From contig NZ_JANZNT010000002.1 of NCBI RefSeq assembly GCF_025153455.1, positions 372,001 to 436,000 on the forward strand: 64,000 nucleotides of DNA. The letters are read 5' to 3'. The notes beneath the pieces are model-generated. The model was not told the DNA's origin. It did no database searches and saw nothing but the letters and a program-made list of their open reading frames with translations. Positions within the stretch are counted from its first letter, which is position 1. Each line of letters starts with the position of its first letter. Both the position numbers and the translations under genes were made by a program. The stretch comes from Sphingomonas sp. BGYR3 (GTDB taxonomy: Bacteria; Pseudomonadota; Alphaproteobacteria; Sphingomonadales; Sphingomonadaceae). Shown one piece after another: positions 1 to 8,442 of this stretch.

Positions 1-665
1 CCGGCGTCCTCGCCGAACTGTCGGCGCGCGGCTACGTTGTGGCGTCCCTCGAATATCGCCTGTCGCGTGAAGCGCCGTTCCCCGCCGCCATCGACGATGT
101 GCGCGCCGCGATCCGGTTCCTGCGCGCCAATGCGGCGAAATACGGCATCGATCCCACCCGCGTCGCAGTGTGGGGCGGGTCTGCGGGCGGCCAGCTGGCG
201 GCGCTCGCCGCGCTCGATTGCGCCCATTCGCCCCGCGGGGATGACAAGGCCAATGCCGATCAGTCCGAATGTGTCCAGGCCGGGGTCAGCTGGTACGGCG
301 TGCATGATTTTGCCACCATGCCAAGGGACGCGATCCCGCGGGCGGAAAACCGCTATCTCGATTGTCTGCCCAACCAGTGTCCGCCGGACCGGATCTGGGC
401 GGCAAGCGCGGCGGCGCATGTCGATGCAAAGGATCCGCCGATGCTGATCCTGCACGGCACGGCCGACAAGACGGTGCCGGTAACGCAGAGCGAGGAATTG
501 GCCGCAAAGATGAAGGCGGCCGGTGCGCCGTATGAAATCACGCTGTTCCCCGGTATCGGTCACAGCTGGCTTGGCGCCGGCCCTGCCGAAACGCGCGATG
601 CCTCGATCAAGGCGGTCAATCTCACCTTCGACTTTTTCGACCGGAAGCTGCGGGGCAAAAAGTGA
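1..665 (+). CDS. alpha/beta hydrolase (esterase/lipase family), 5' end outside window
   Basis: The frame is open from base 3 without a start, so the N-terminus lies upstream. What remains is the C-terminal 220 or so residues of an alpha/beta hydrolase. The nucleophile elbow GGSAGG supplies the catalytic Ser, the acid is probably the Asp in HGTADKTVP, and the His is in GIGHSW near the C-terminus. This arrangement is typical of the BD-FAE/acetyl-esterase-like or S9-like serine hydrolases. Its stop overlaps the start of the next gene (TGATG at 663-667), so the two esterases are translationally coupled. Substrate is unknown; the neighbours suggest a plant-derived ester. Fold and family are firm, substrate is inference. 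Confidence 0.85.
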   Translation, partial: GVLAELSARGYVVASLEYRLSREAPFPAAIDDVRAAIRFLRANAAKYGIDPTRVAVWGGSAGGQLAALAALDCAHSPRGDDKANADQSECVQAGVSWYGVHDFATMPRDAIPRAENRYLDCLPNQCPPDRIWAASAAAHVDAKDPPMLILHGTADKTVPVTQSEELAAKMKAAGAPYEITLFPGIGHSWLGAGPAETRDASIKAVNLTFDFFDRKLRGKK

Positions 666-2272
666 TGCGCGCCCTGTTCGCGGCCTTGTGCGCTGGCCTG
701 ATCGCCTGTCCGGCCGCCCTTGATGCACAGGTGATGGAACAGCCATCCGGTCCGCCGGTCCGGGTGGCCGAGGGGCTGGTGCAGGGCAAGATGCTGTCCG
801 ATGGCGTGCGCGCCTGGCTGGGCGTGCCGTTTGCCGAACCGCCGGTCCGCGATCTGCGCTGGCGCGATCCGCAGCCGCATCGGCCGTGGCAGGGCGTGTG
901 GATCGCCGACCGGTTCGCCCCGGAATGTATCCAGCCGCTTCGATCGCGCGCCATCAACCATTATTTCGGGGAAGAGGCGACCAGCGAGGACTGCCTGTAC
1001 CTCAACATCTGGGCACCGCCAGCCCCGCCGCCCCAGGGCACCCGATACCCCGTTATGGTGTGGATTTATGGCGGCGGCTTCAACATCGGTTCGGCTGCCA
1101 TGGCGAACTATGCCGGCGAACCGCTGGCGAAAAAGGGCGTCGTCTATGTCAGCATCGGCTATCGCGTCGGGCCGCTGGGCTTCTTTGCGCATCCCGACCT
1201 CAGCGCCGAACAGGGCGGGGCGTCGGGCAATTACGGCCTGAAGGATCAGGTCGCGGCGCTGAAATGGGTCCGCGCCAACATCGCGGCCTTTGGCGGCGAT
1301 CCGGAACGGGTCACCATCGCTGGCCAGTCCGCCGGCTCCATGTCCGTCTCGCTGCTTCAGGCCAGCCCGGCGGCAAAGGGCCTGTTCCATCGCGTCATCG
1401 GCATGAGCGGCGGCGCGTTCGACGCTGCGATGGCCCCGATCCCGCTTGCCGAGGCGGAGGCGGAGGGCGTGGCCCTGCAACGCGCGGCCGGCGCATCCTC
1501 GCTGACCGCGCTGCGCGACCTGACAGCCGACCGGCTGATCGATGTTGCGGCAACGCTGCGCCGCCGGGCGGTGACGGTGGACGGGCAGGTGGTCCGCGAA
1601 GCGCCCGCAGCCAGCTTTGCCGGCAAACGGTTCAACGATGTGCCGGTGATGGTTGGCTTCACCCGCGATGAAAGCTTCCGCTCGCTCGGCTCCCTGTCCG
1701 GCGTCGCCAGCTATCGGCAGGCGGTTCGGACGCAGTTTCCGGTGAATGCGGACGCCATCCTCGCCGCCTATCCCGCCGGCACCGACGCACAGGTGCGACG
1801 CGCGGCCCGCGATATCGAACGTGACGCCAGCGTCGGACGGCAAATGGCCGGATGGGCCGCGGCTCAGGCGGCGAACGGGCGCTCGCCTGCCTATGCCTAT
1901 TTCTTCACCCGCACGCATCCGTACACGCCCGGCGTGACCTTTGCCGATCATGATCCGGCAACGGTCGGCGCCTATCACACCGGCGACGTCCCCTATTGGC
2001 TGGGCACGCTGGACAGCCTCAACCGTTTTCGGACGACCCGGAACTGGACCGCCGCTGACCGTGCGTTGAGCGATGCGATGATGGATGCCGTCGTCCGCTT
2101 TGCCGCCACGGGCAATCCGGGTCCGGCATGGCCCGCCTTCGACCCCGCCCGGCCTCGGATGATGCAGCTCGATCTTGAGCGGAGGGTCGTCGCCTGGCCC
2201 AACCATGCCGTCCTGCCCCGGCTCAACGAAACGCCGCCGCCGCCGTCCGGCCCCGGCCGCGTCAGGGACTGA
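665..2272 (+). CDS. type B carboxylesterase (para-nitrobenzyl esterase family), exported
   Basis: A 535-residue type B carboxylesterase. It opens with a hydrophobic signal peptide (MRALFAALCAGLIACPAALDAQ region), so it is probably periplasmic or secreted. Family marks are EDCLYLNIW, the oxyanion-hole GGGF region, the nucleophile elbow GQSAGS, a likely catalytic Glu in FTRDESF and His in GAYHTGD. ATG 665 overlaps the previous stop; GTG 662 is an alternative. With the preceding hydrolase it forms an esterase pair upstream of a transporter, a TonB receptor and a quinate/shikimate dehydrogenase homologue. Hydrolysis of hydroxycinnamoyl esters such as chlorogenate-like compounds is a reasonable guess, but nothing in the protein sequence proves the substrate. 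Confidence 0.88.
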   Translation: MRALFAALCAGLIACPAALDAQVMEQPSGPPVRVAEGLVQGKMLSDGVRAWLGVPFAEPPVRDLRWRDPQPHRPWQGVWIADRFAPECIQPLRSRAINHYFGEEATSEDCLYLNIWAPPAPPPQGTRYPVMVWIYGGGFNIGSAAMANYAGEPLAKKGVVYVSIGYRVGPLGFFAHPDLSAEQGGASGNYGLKDQVAALKWVRANIAAFGGDPERVTIAGQSAGSMSVSLLQASPAAKGLFHRVIGMSGGAFDAAMAPIPLAEAEAEGVALQRAAGASSLTALRDLTADRLIDVAATLRRRAVTVDGQVVREAPAASFAGKRFNDVPVMVGFTRDESFRSLGSLSGVASYRQAVRTQFPVNADAILAAYPAGTDAQVRRAARDIERDASVGRQMAGWAAAQAANGRSPAYAYFFTRTHPYTPGVTFADHDPATVGAYHTGDVPYWLGTLDSLNRFRTTRNWTAADRALSDAMMDAVVRFAATGNPGPAWPAFDPARPRMMQLDLERRVVAWPNHAVLPRLNETPPPPSGPGRVRD

Positions 2273-2274
2273 CC

Positions 2275-2817
2275 GTGGCTGGGCGCGAACTCACCCGCCG
2301 GGCCGCGATGACCGCTGGCGGCGCGGCGCTGCTGGCGGCGCATGGCCCGTCGAACGGAAGGACACTGGCAATGGCCGAAGATCTCCCGGGCCTGACATTC
2401 GAATATGAAGCGATCGTCACGCTGAAGCCGACGGTCGAAATCGGGCGCAGTCCGCGCGGCATTCGCCGCCGCATCGACATTACCGGGGGCACCTTTGCCG
2501 GGCCGCGCATCCGTGGCACCGTGCTTGCCGGCGGTGCCGACTGGCAGTTGCAGCGGGGGGACAACTGGACGGTTATCGAGGCGGATTACATGATGCGGGC
2601 CGACGACGGCACGTACATTCATGTGCGCAACGTCGGCCTGACCAACAGCCGCGTGCCCGGTGTTTCGACCCGCTATCTTCGCGCCGCACCGGTATTCGAA
2701 GTGCCGGAAGGCCCGCATGAATGGCTGAATCAGGCGCTTTTCATCTCCACGCTCGGCCCCGCACCGGACGACGCGCCAAAACCATCGGTCCGCATCCGCG
2801 TCTATCGCGTGACATGA
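2275..2817 (+). CDS. DUF3237 family protein with twin-arginine-like leader
   Basis: A 180-residue protein starting at GTG, two bases after the carboxylesterase stop. Residues 1-30 look like a Tat-type signal (LTRRAAMTAGGAALLAAH). The rest resembles the DUF3237 family: a small beta-barrel-like protein with FEYEAIVTL near the start and a conserved TYIHVRNVGL segment. Function of the family is unknown, though members often sit in aromatic or ester catabolic clusters. It overlaps the next gene by four bases (ATGA), so it belongs to the same operon. Start choice depends on spacing only. Confidence 0.7.
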   Translation: MAGRELTRRAAMTAGGAALLAAHGPSNGRTLAMAEDLPGLTFEYEAIVTLKPTVEIGRSPRGIRRRIDITGGTFAGPRIRGTVLAGGADWQLQRGDNWTVIEADYMMRADDGTYIHVRNVGLTNSRVPGVSTRYLRAAPVFEVPEGPHEWLNQALFISTLGPAPDDAPKPSVRIRVYRVT

Positions 2818-3929
2818 TGCAGGTCGCGGCCCGGCTTTCCCTTCTCCTCGTCACCCTGGGCGGCTGCGTGGCCGCCGATCCGGTACCGCCGGTCACCCGG
2901 GCATCCGGCGAAGCGGCGGTCGCCTGTCCCCCGACGCGCAGTTTCCGGTTCGTCTGTGATGCTGCCAAGCCAGAGGATCTGGTCGGCATACCGGGTTCGC
3001 CATGGCTGGTGGCCAGCGGCTTCAGCGAAGGCGCCGGGCTTAAACTGATCGATCGGCGCGATCCGGTGGCGCGGCCATGGTTCACCGGCGCGGCGGATCA
3101 GGTGGACCGCGATCCCCAGCTCACCGATTGTACCACGCCGCCGGATGCGGCGACCTTCACCACCCGCGGCCTGTCCATCCGTGCCGCCGGGCCGGGCAGG
3201 GCGGTGCTGCACGTCGTCGCCCATGGTCAGCGAGAGGCGATCGAGCGGTTCGACATCCTGTACGGATCGGTCACCGCGTGGCCGCGCATCGTCTGGCGCG
3301 GATGCATGAGGCTGCCCGCGGATCATGTCGGCAACAGTGTGGCGACGGCCCCGGACGGCACGCTGTTGGTCACTGTGCTGACCCGGCCGGGCACGACGAT
3401 CACCGATTTTGTCCGCGGCCAGACGACCGGGATCGTGCTGGAACGGCGGCCGGGGGACCAGCAGTTTCGCGAACTGCCCGGCACCGCGTTACAGGGCAAT
3501 AACGGCATCGAAACATCGCTCGATGGCCGCAGTTTCTATGTCGTGTCCTTCGGCACGCGCGAAATCGTCGCTTTTGACCGCAGCGACACGCGCCAGCCGC
3601 TGTGGCGGGTCACCGCGCCGGAATTCATGCCGGACAATATCCGGATGCAGGGCGGCCGGCTGATCGCGGCGGGCATGGTGCGTGACGAGCCGGCCTGTGG
3701 CGGGCCGCGCCGGATCGTCGACGGGATGGCGGACGGCATGGTGTGCCATCGCGGCTGGACCGTGGCTGCCCTTGACCCCGCCACGCGGCAATTCACGCTT
3801 GTGGCCTATGGCGAGCCGGATCCGGTGTTCAACGGCGTTTCGGCCGCATGGATTGCCGATGGGCAGCTGTGGCTGGGATCCTATCAATCCGACCGCATCG
3901 CCGTTCGGGCGATGGATGGTATGAACTAG
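2814..3929 (+). CDS. lipoprotein with SMP-30/strictosidine-synthase-like beta-propeller
   Basis: A 371-residue protein. ATG 2814 overlaps the upstream stop. The N-terminus MMQVAARLSLLLVTLGGC is a lipoprotein signal with lipobox LGGC, so the mature protein should be lipid-anchored. The body has repeated propeller-like strands. GNNGIETSLDGRSFYV and NGVSAAWIADGQLWLG resemble blades of the SMP-30/gluconolactonase and paraoxonase-like superfamily, whose members are often metal-dependent lactonases or esterases. Assignment rests on these segments and is tentative. The gene ends the first operon; the stop codon lies inside a palindrome that recurs upstream of the TonB receptor. Confidence 0.6.
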   Translation: MMQVAARLSLLLVTLGGCVAADPVPPVTRASGEAAVACPPTRSFRFVCDAAKPEDLVGIPGSPWLVASGFSEGAGLKLIDRRDPVARPWFTGAADQVDRDPQLTDCTTPPDAATFTTRGLSIRAAGPGRAVLHVVAHGQREAIERFDILYGSVTAWPRIVWRGCMRLPADHVGNSVATAPDGTLLVTVLTRPGTTITDFVRGQTTGIVLERRPGDQQFRELPGTALQGNNGIETSLDGRSFYVVSFGTREIVAFDRSDTRQPLWRVTAPEFMPDNIRMQGGRLIAAGMVRDEPACGGPRRIVDGMADGMVCHRGWTVAALDPATRQFTLVAYGEPDPVFNGVSAAWIADGQLWLGSYQSDRIAVRAMDGMN

Positions 3930-3936
3930 TTAGTAC
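3919..3936. promoter_or_regulatory. palindromic operator-like site, copy 1
   Basis: GTATGAACT followed by AGTTAGTAC, an imperfect 9+9 palindrome around a perfect AACTAGTT. The core GAACTAGTTAGT (3923-3934) matches 11 of 12 bases with a second copy at 5400-5411. It precedes the MFS gene and overlaps the stop codon of the lipoprotein gene. Probable binding site of an unidentified regulator outside the window. Confidence 0.35.
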
Positions 3937-4070
3937 ATTTCTGTTGCTATGCCGGATAGCTGATGCTAGTCCGGCGATGATCGGATCAATGCCGGCGATA
4001 TTGGGAGGGGTTTGCTGCTGATGGCACCATGCCGCGCATGTTGTTCTGTCCTGTCGATGGGGCGGCGCTG

Positions 4071-5360
4071 ATGGACGCAACGGTCCCGGCGATGAAGTCA
4101 ACTCGTGTCCGACTGGGCGTGCTCGGCCTGATCAGCGTGGCGACGTTGCTCAACTATCTCGACCGCGCGGTGATGGGCGTCGCGGCCCCGGCGATGACTC
4201 AGGAACTCCAGATCTCGCCCGCGATGATGGGGTTCATCTTCTCCGCATTTTCATGGACTTATGCGGCGGCGCAGATTCCGGGCGGGATCGCGCTGGATCG
4301 GCTGGGCACGCGGATCACCTATGCCGGATCGCTGATCTTGTGGAGCGTGTTCACCATCCTCCATGGCATTGCCGGCAATATCGCCATGCTCTTCGGCTTC
4401 CGGCTCGCGCTTGGCGTTGCCGAAGCGCCCTGTTTCCCGTGCAATAGCCGGATCCTGTCGTCCTGGTTCCCCCAATCGGAGCGCGCCCGGGCCAATTCCG
4501 TCTATGCCGTCGGCCAATATGCGGGCCTCGCCTTTTTCAGCCCCGTGCTGTTCTGGGTGGTGGGCAGCTTTGGCTGGCGCGCCCTGTTCATCGCCGCCGG
4601 GGCGATCGGCGTGTTTTTCGGCCTGTTCATGTACGCCCGGTATCGCGATCCACAGGATAGCGACCGGGTGAACCAGGCGGAACTGGACCTGATCCGCGAA
4701 GGCGGCGGCCTGGCGGTTCCGGCCGGCCCCGCTGCTCCGTTCACCTGGGCCAATGTCCGTCGCCTGCTGTCGCGTCGGCAGATCCTTGGTGCATCGATCG
4801 GCCAGTTCTGCGGCAACGCGACCCTCGTGTTCTTTCTGACATGGTTTCCGACCTATCTTGCAACCGAACGGGGCATGGACTGGCTGAAATCCGGCACATT
4901 CGCCGTCCTGCCCTATATCGCGGCTTCCGTCGGGGTGCTGCTCGGCGGGCAGATTTCGGATCGGCTCATTCGCATCACCGGTTCCGCGAATATCGGACGA
5001 AAGCTGCCCATCGTGGGCGGCCTGTTGCTGGCGTCGACCATCATCGGGGCGAACTTCGTGGAATCGAACACCGCCGTCATCGCGATCATGTCGATCGCCT
5101 TTTTCGGGCAGGGCATGGTCAATCTGGGCTGGACGCTGATTTCGGACGTCGCGCCGCGCCAGTTTGTCGGGCTGACCGGCGGGCTGTTCAATCTGTGCGC
5201 CAATCTGGCGGGGATCGTCACGCCGATCGCGGTGGGCATCATCGTGGATCAGACGGGCAGTTTCTATGGCGCACTCGCGTTGATCGGCGTGTTGGCGCTG
5301 ATCGGGGCGTTTGCCTATGTTTTCGTGGTCGGGGACGTGAAGCGGGTCGAACTCGACTAA
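4071..5360 (+). CDS. MFS transporter, anion:cation symporter (ACS-like) type
   Basis: A 429-residue major facilitator protein with about 12 hydrophobic segments. The first-helix segment LLNYLDRAVMGVAAPAM and the loop LDRLGTRITYAGS resemble the ACS branch, which carries hexuronates, phthalate and other organic anions. ATG 4071 is preferred; 4029 and 4092 are also possible. ATG 4071 overlaps the stop of a possible 16-codon leader frame (4021-4071), which has the better Shine-Dalgarno (GGGAGGGG, 4003-4010). It lies between an ester hydrolysis operon and a TonB receptor, so it probably carries the released acid across the inner membrane. Substrate is inferred; quinate, shikimate or a phenylpropanoid acid would fit. 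Confidence 0.85.
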   Translation: MDATVPAMKSTRVRLGVLGLISVATLLNYLDRAVMGVAAPAMTQELQISPAMMGFIFSAFSWTYAAAQIPGGIALDRLGTRITYAGSLILWSVFTILHGIAGNIAMLFGFRLALGVAEAPCFPCNSRILSSWFPQSERARANSVYAVGQYAGLAFFSPVLFWVVGSFGWRALFIAAGAIGVFFGLFMYARYRDPQDSDRVNQAELDLIREGGGLAVPAGPAAPFTWANVRRLLSRRQILGASIGQFCGNATLVFFLTWFPTYLATERGMDWLKSGTFAVLPYIAASVGVLLGGQISDRLIRITGSANIGRKLPIVGGLLLASTIIGANFVESNTAVIAIMSIAFFGQGMVNLGWTLISDVAPRQFVGLTGGLFNLCANLAGIVTPIAVGIIVDQTGSFYGALALIGVLALIGAFAYVFVVGDVKRVELD

Positions 5361-5395
5361 GCCAAACGCCCCCGGGCACAAGAATGATAAAAAAT

Positions 5396-5413
5396 GTACG
5401 AACTGGTTAGTGA
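5396..5413. promoter_or_regulatory. palindromic operator-like site, copy 2
   Basis: GTACGAACT followed by GGTTAGTGA; the core GAACTGGTTAGT (5400-5411) differs from copy 1 by one base. It lies 28 bases upstream of the TonB receptor start, where a repressor or activator could act. The shared sequence suggests the transporter and receptor respond to one regulator. Confidence 0.35.
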
Positions 5414-5441
5414 TAAATCAGATAATGGGAGGATGAGGAAA

Positions 5442-8369
5442 ATGAAGGTCAAGATTTCCAGATTGATCGGCGGGTCGATCCTGACGCTGGCGTCGGTCAT
5501 CGCGATGCCGGCATTCGCGCAGGATGCGGCTGCACCCGAAGCGCAGGACGCCGCCAGCGCGGAGGACGACCGGGATGACGATATCGTCGTCACCGGTTCG
5601 CTCGTCGCGCGCCCCAACAATGTGTCGGTCAGCCCGATCCTGTCGGTTTCCGAGGAACTGGTTCAGCAAAGCGGCCAGATCAACCTGGAATCCGCGCTCA
5701 GCCAGCTGCCCGGCTTCACCCCGGCGGGTAACGCCGGGACCGGCGGTCAGGGCGGCGGCGGCCGCGCGACGCTGAACCTGCGCGGCCTGGGGTCGAACCG
5801 CAACCTCGTGCTGCTCGACGGGCGTCGCCTGCCGATTTCGGACATCAGCGGCAATGTCGACATCAACATCATCCCGGAATCGATCGTCGGCAATATCGAC
5901 GTCATCACCGGCGGCGCATCTGCCATCTATGGTTCCGACGCCATGTCGGGTGTCGTCAATTTCAAGACGGATCGCTATTTCGATGGCGTTCGCGCCGATA
6001 TGCAGATCGGCAACAGCTTCCGCGGCGATTATCTGACGTTCAACGCCTCGCTGGCGCTGGGCGGCAAGTTTGGCGGCGACCGCGGCCGGTTCATGGCGGC
6101 ATTCAGCTATGCCACGCGCGATCCCCTGTCGGGCGCCGATCGCGATGTGTTCGCTGACAAGGTGCCGTCGTCGTTCATCGGCACCGGCGCCTTTGTGCCG
6201 GATGCGCTGAACCTGCCGTCCCAGGCGGCGCTCAGCGGCATTTTCACCCGCTACGGCATCAACAACACGATCAACCGGACGCTGAACCTGGGGTTCAACA
6301 ATGACGGAACGCTGTTCGTTCAGACGGGCGCACTGAATTACAAGGGGCCGACCTCCGGCGCCTATGCGGTGGTCGGCGGCAATGTCCGCATGCCGGTCGG
6401 CCCGCAGCTTCAGATCCTGAACGGGTTCGAACGCAAGTCCGCCTATGCCAAGGCGGAATATGACCTGACCGGCGATATCACCGGCTATCTGCAGTTCCTG
6501 TATGTCGACACGACCGTGACGACCGAAAGCGGCGGCAGCCTGACGCAGTTCGCGCCGTTCACGACCATCCCCGTCACCAACCCGTTCATTCCCGCCGACC
6601 TCAGGACGCTGCTCGCATCGCGCACCAACGCCGCCGCGCCGTTCCGCTGGAGCGCGCGCTACATCGGCGTGCCGGACAAGGGCTGGTTCGAAAACTACAA
6701 TGTCCAGCAATATGTCGGCGGCCTGAAGGGCACGATCACCGGCGACTGGAAATTCGACGCCTTCGTCGCCTATGACGAAAGCGTCCACGATCAGCAGAAC
6801 TTCAATGCCGTTCTGAAAAGCCGCGTCCAAACGCTGCTGAACGCGGCCGATGGCGGCAATTCGATCTGCGCCGGCGGCTTCAATCCGTTCGGTATCAACA
6901 ATGCGCTCAGCCTGTCGGATGCGTGCCGCAGCTATATCACGGCCACGATCACCAATACCGAACGGCTGACCCAGACCCAGGCCCAGGCACAGTTGAACGG
7001 CCCGCTGTTCAATCTGCCCGCCGGCCCGGTTCAGCTCGCGCTGCTCGGCGGGTATCGCAAGAACACGTATCGCTACGATCCCAGCCCCGATCTGGTGTCC
7101 AACAACATCGAATCCGTGGTCGGCGCAAACCCGGCGCGGGGCGACATCAGCGTCCGGGAATTCGCCGCCCAGATCGACGTGCCGTTGCTCAAGGATACGC
7201 CGTTCTTCCAGGAACTCGGCGTCGGTGCGGCCTATCGCTATTCGGACTACGATCCGTCGGGCGGCGTCAGCAGCTATGAATTCGATGCCCGCTGGCGTCC
7301 GTTCGATCCGCTGCTCATCCGCGGCAGCTATCAGCGGGCCGTTCGCGCCCCGAACATCGGCGAATTGTTCGCTCCGGTCACCGGTACTCAGCTGGCGATC
7401 GGCACGCCGCCGGTTGCGATCGGCGATCCCTGCGACGTCCGGTCGACGGCCCGCACCGGCCCCAACGGAACGCAGGTGCGCGCGCTGTGTCTGGCGCAGG
7501 GGATCCCGGCTGCGGCCGTCGATGCCTATCAGTTCGCAACGACCGCCACGGGCGGGAATATTGAGGGCAACCCCAATCTGACCCCCGAAAATGCCGATAC
7601 CTACAATGTCGGTGCGGTGTTCAATCCGGGCTTTTCGTCGCCCTGGCTGTCCGGCCTGTCGCTGTCGGTCGATTATTACAACATCAAGATCCGCAACGTG
7701 ATCTCGACCATCAACGGGCTGACCGTCCTGTCGAAATGCTACAATCTCGACGGTTCGAACCCCAGCTATGCGAACAGCAACGAATTCTGCCAGTTGATCC
7801 AGCGTGACCCCACCGGGTCGCTGATCGCGATTTCGCAGCCCTATCTGAACCTTGGTGCGCTGGACACCGACGGCATCGACGTTCAGCTGGGCTGGTCGCT
7901 GAAACTGGCGGATGCGGGCATCGCCTCCGGGTCGGGCCGCATCTATGCGAATACGGCGGTCAGCTGGCTCAACCGCTATCTCGTCCAGACGCTGGCCGGG
8001 CAGGCGGCGCAGGATTTCGCGGGGACCAGCACGCCCGGACGGCCGTTGCCGACATGGAAGGCGCTGACGACCGTCGGGTATGATTCCGACGTGATGGGCG
8101 TTGGCGTGCGCTGGCGCTATCAGGGGTCGCAGGAGGATATCAGCTCGGTCACCACGCCCAATGCGGCGCAGGTGGGCGTGCCGGCCTATCACCTGTTCGA
8201 CCTGTTCGGGACGATCGACGTGACGGAAACGGCCCAGTTCCGCTGGGGCGTGACCAACCTGTTCGATCGCGACATCCCGTTCGTGGCCAGTTCGCAGAAC
8301 GGCACCGATCCGGGGACGTACGATGTCGTCGGCCGGTCCTTCTATGTCGGCGTGCGGCTTAACTTCTGA
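5442..8369 (+). CDS. TonB-dependent outer-membrane receptor
   Basis: A 975-residue receptor. ATG 5442 is chosen because GGGAGG (5427-5432) is nine bases upstream and the protein then opens with a clean signal peptide ending MPAFAQ. A TonB-box-like DDDIVVTG follows an acidic Ala-rich linker. The plug domain contains LNLRGLGSNRNLVLLDGRRLP and ITGGASAIYGSDAMSG, typical of the large sphingomonad/Caulobacter receptors. The C-terminus YVGVRLNF ends in Phe, as outer-membrane barrels do. It follows an MFS gene and precedes a shikimate/quinate dehydrogenase homologue, so a plant aromatic or quinate ester is a sensible ligand, but the sequence does not show the ligand. Confidence 0.93.
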   Translation: MKVKISRLIGGSILTLASVIAMPAFAQDAAAPEAQDAASAEDDRDDDIVVTGSLVARPNNVSVSPILSVSEELVQQSGQINLESALSQLPGFTPAGNAGTGGQGGGGRATLNLRGLGSNRNLVLLDGRRLPISDISGNVDINIIPESIVGNIDVITGGASAIYGSDAMSGVVNFKTDRYFDGVRADMQIGNSFRGDYLTFNASLALGGKFGGDRGRFMAAFSYATRDPLSGADRDVFADKVPSSFIGTGAFVPDALNLPSQAALSGIFTRYGINNTINRTLNLGFNNDGTLFVQTGALNYKGPTSGAYAVVGGNVRMPVGPQLQILNGFERKSAYAKAEYDLTGDITGYLQFLYVDTTVTTESGGSLTQFAPFTTIPVTNPFIPADLRTLLASRTNAAAPFRWSARYIGVPDKGWFENYNVQQYVGGLKGTITGDWKFDAFVAYDESVHDQQNFNAVLKSRVQTLLNAADGGNSICAGGFNPFGINNALSLSDACRSYITATITNTERLTQTQAQAQLNGPLFNLPAGPVQLALLGGYRKNTYRYDPSPDLVSNNIESVVGANPARGDISVREFAAQIDVPLLKDTPFFQELGVGAAYRYSDYDPSGGVSSYEFDARWRPFDPLLIRGSYQRAVRAPNIGELFAPVTGTQLAIGTPPVAIGDPCDVRSTARTGPNGTQVRALCLAQGIPAAAVDAYQFATTATGGNIEGNPNLTPENADTYNVGAVFNPGFSSPWLSGLSLSVDYYNIKIRNVISTINGLTVLSKCYNLDGSNPSYANSNEFCQLIQRDPTGSLIAISQPYLNLGALDTDGIDVQLGWSLKLADAGIASGSGRIYANTAVSWLNRYLVQTLAGQAAQDFAGTSTPGRPLPTWKALTTVGYDSDVMGVGVRWRYQGSQEDISSVTTPNAAQVGVPAYHLFDLFGTIDVTETAQFRWGVTNLFDRDIPFVASSQNGTDPGTYDVVGRSFYVGVRLNF

Positions 8370-8381
8370 ACGAATGAACGA

Positions 8382-8409
8382 TCCGGGCCGGCATCACGTC
8401 CGGCCCGGA
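8382..8409 (+). terminator. hairpin after TonB receptor
   Basis: Perfect 10-bp stem TCCGGGCCGG / CCGGCCCGGA with an 8-base loop, starting 12 bases after the receptor stop. There is no T tract, so it may be a weak terminator or an mRNA 3' stabiliser between the receptor and the dehydrogenase gene. Confidence 0.5.
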
Positions 8410-8442
8410 CTGGCAATGATCGACGGACCAAAGGATGATTGA

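Noticed and set aside
560..2206. Long open frame on the minus strand opposite the carboxylesterase
   Set aside because: High GC leaves antisense frames open. It has no family motif, and its composition (many Arg, Gly, His) is that of a shadow of the plus-strand gene.
5418..8192. 924-codon antisense frame across the TonB receptor
   Set aside because: Perfectly mirrors the receptor gene, has no recognisable domain, and the receptor frame is unmistakable.
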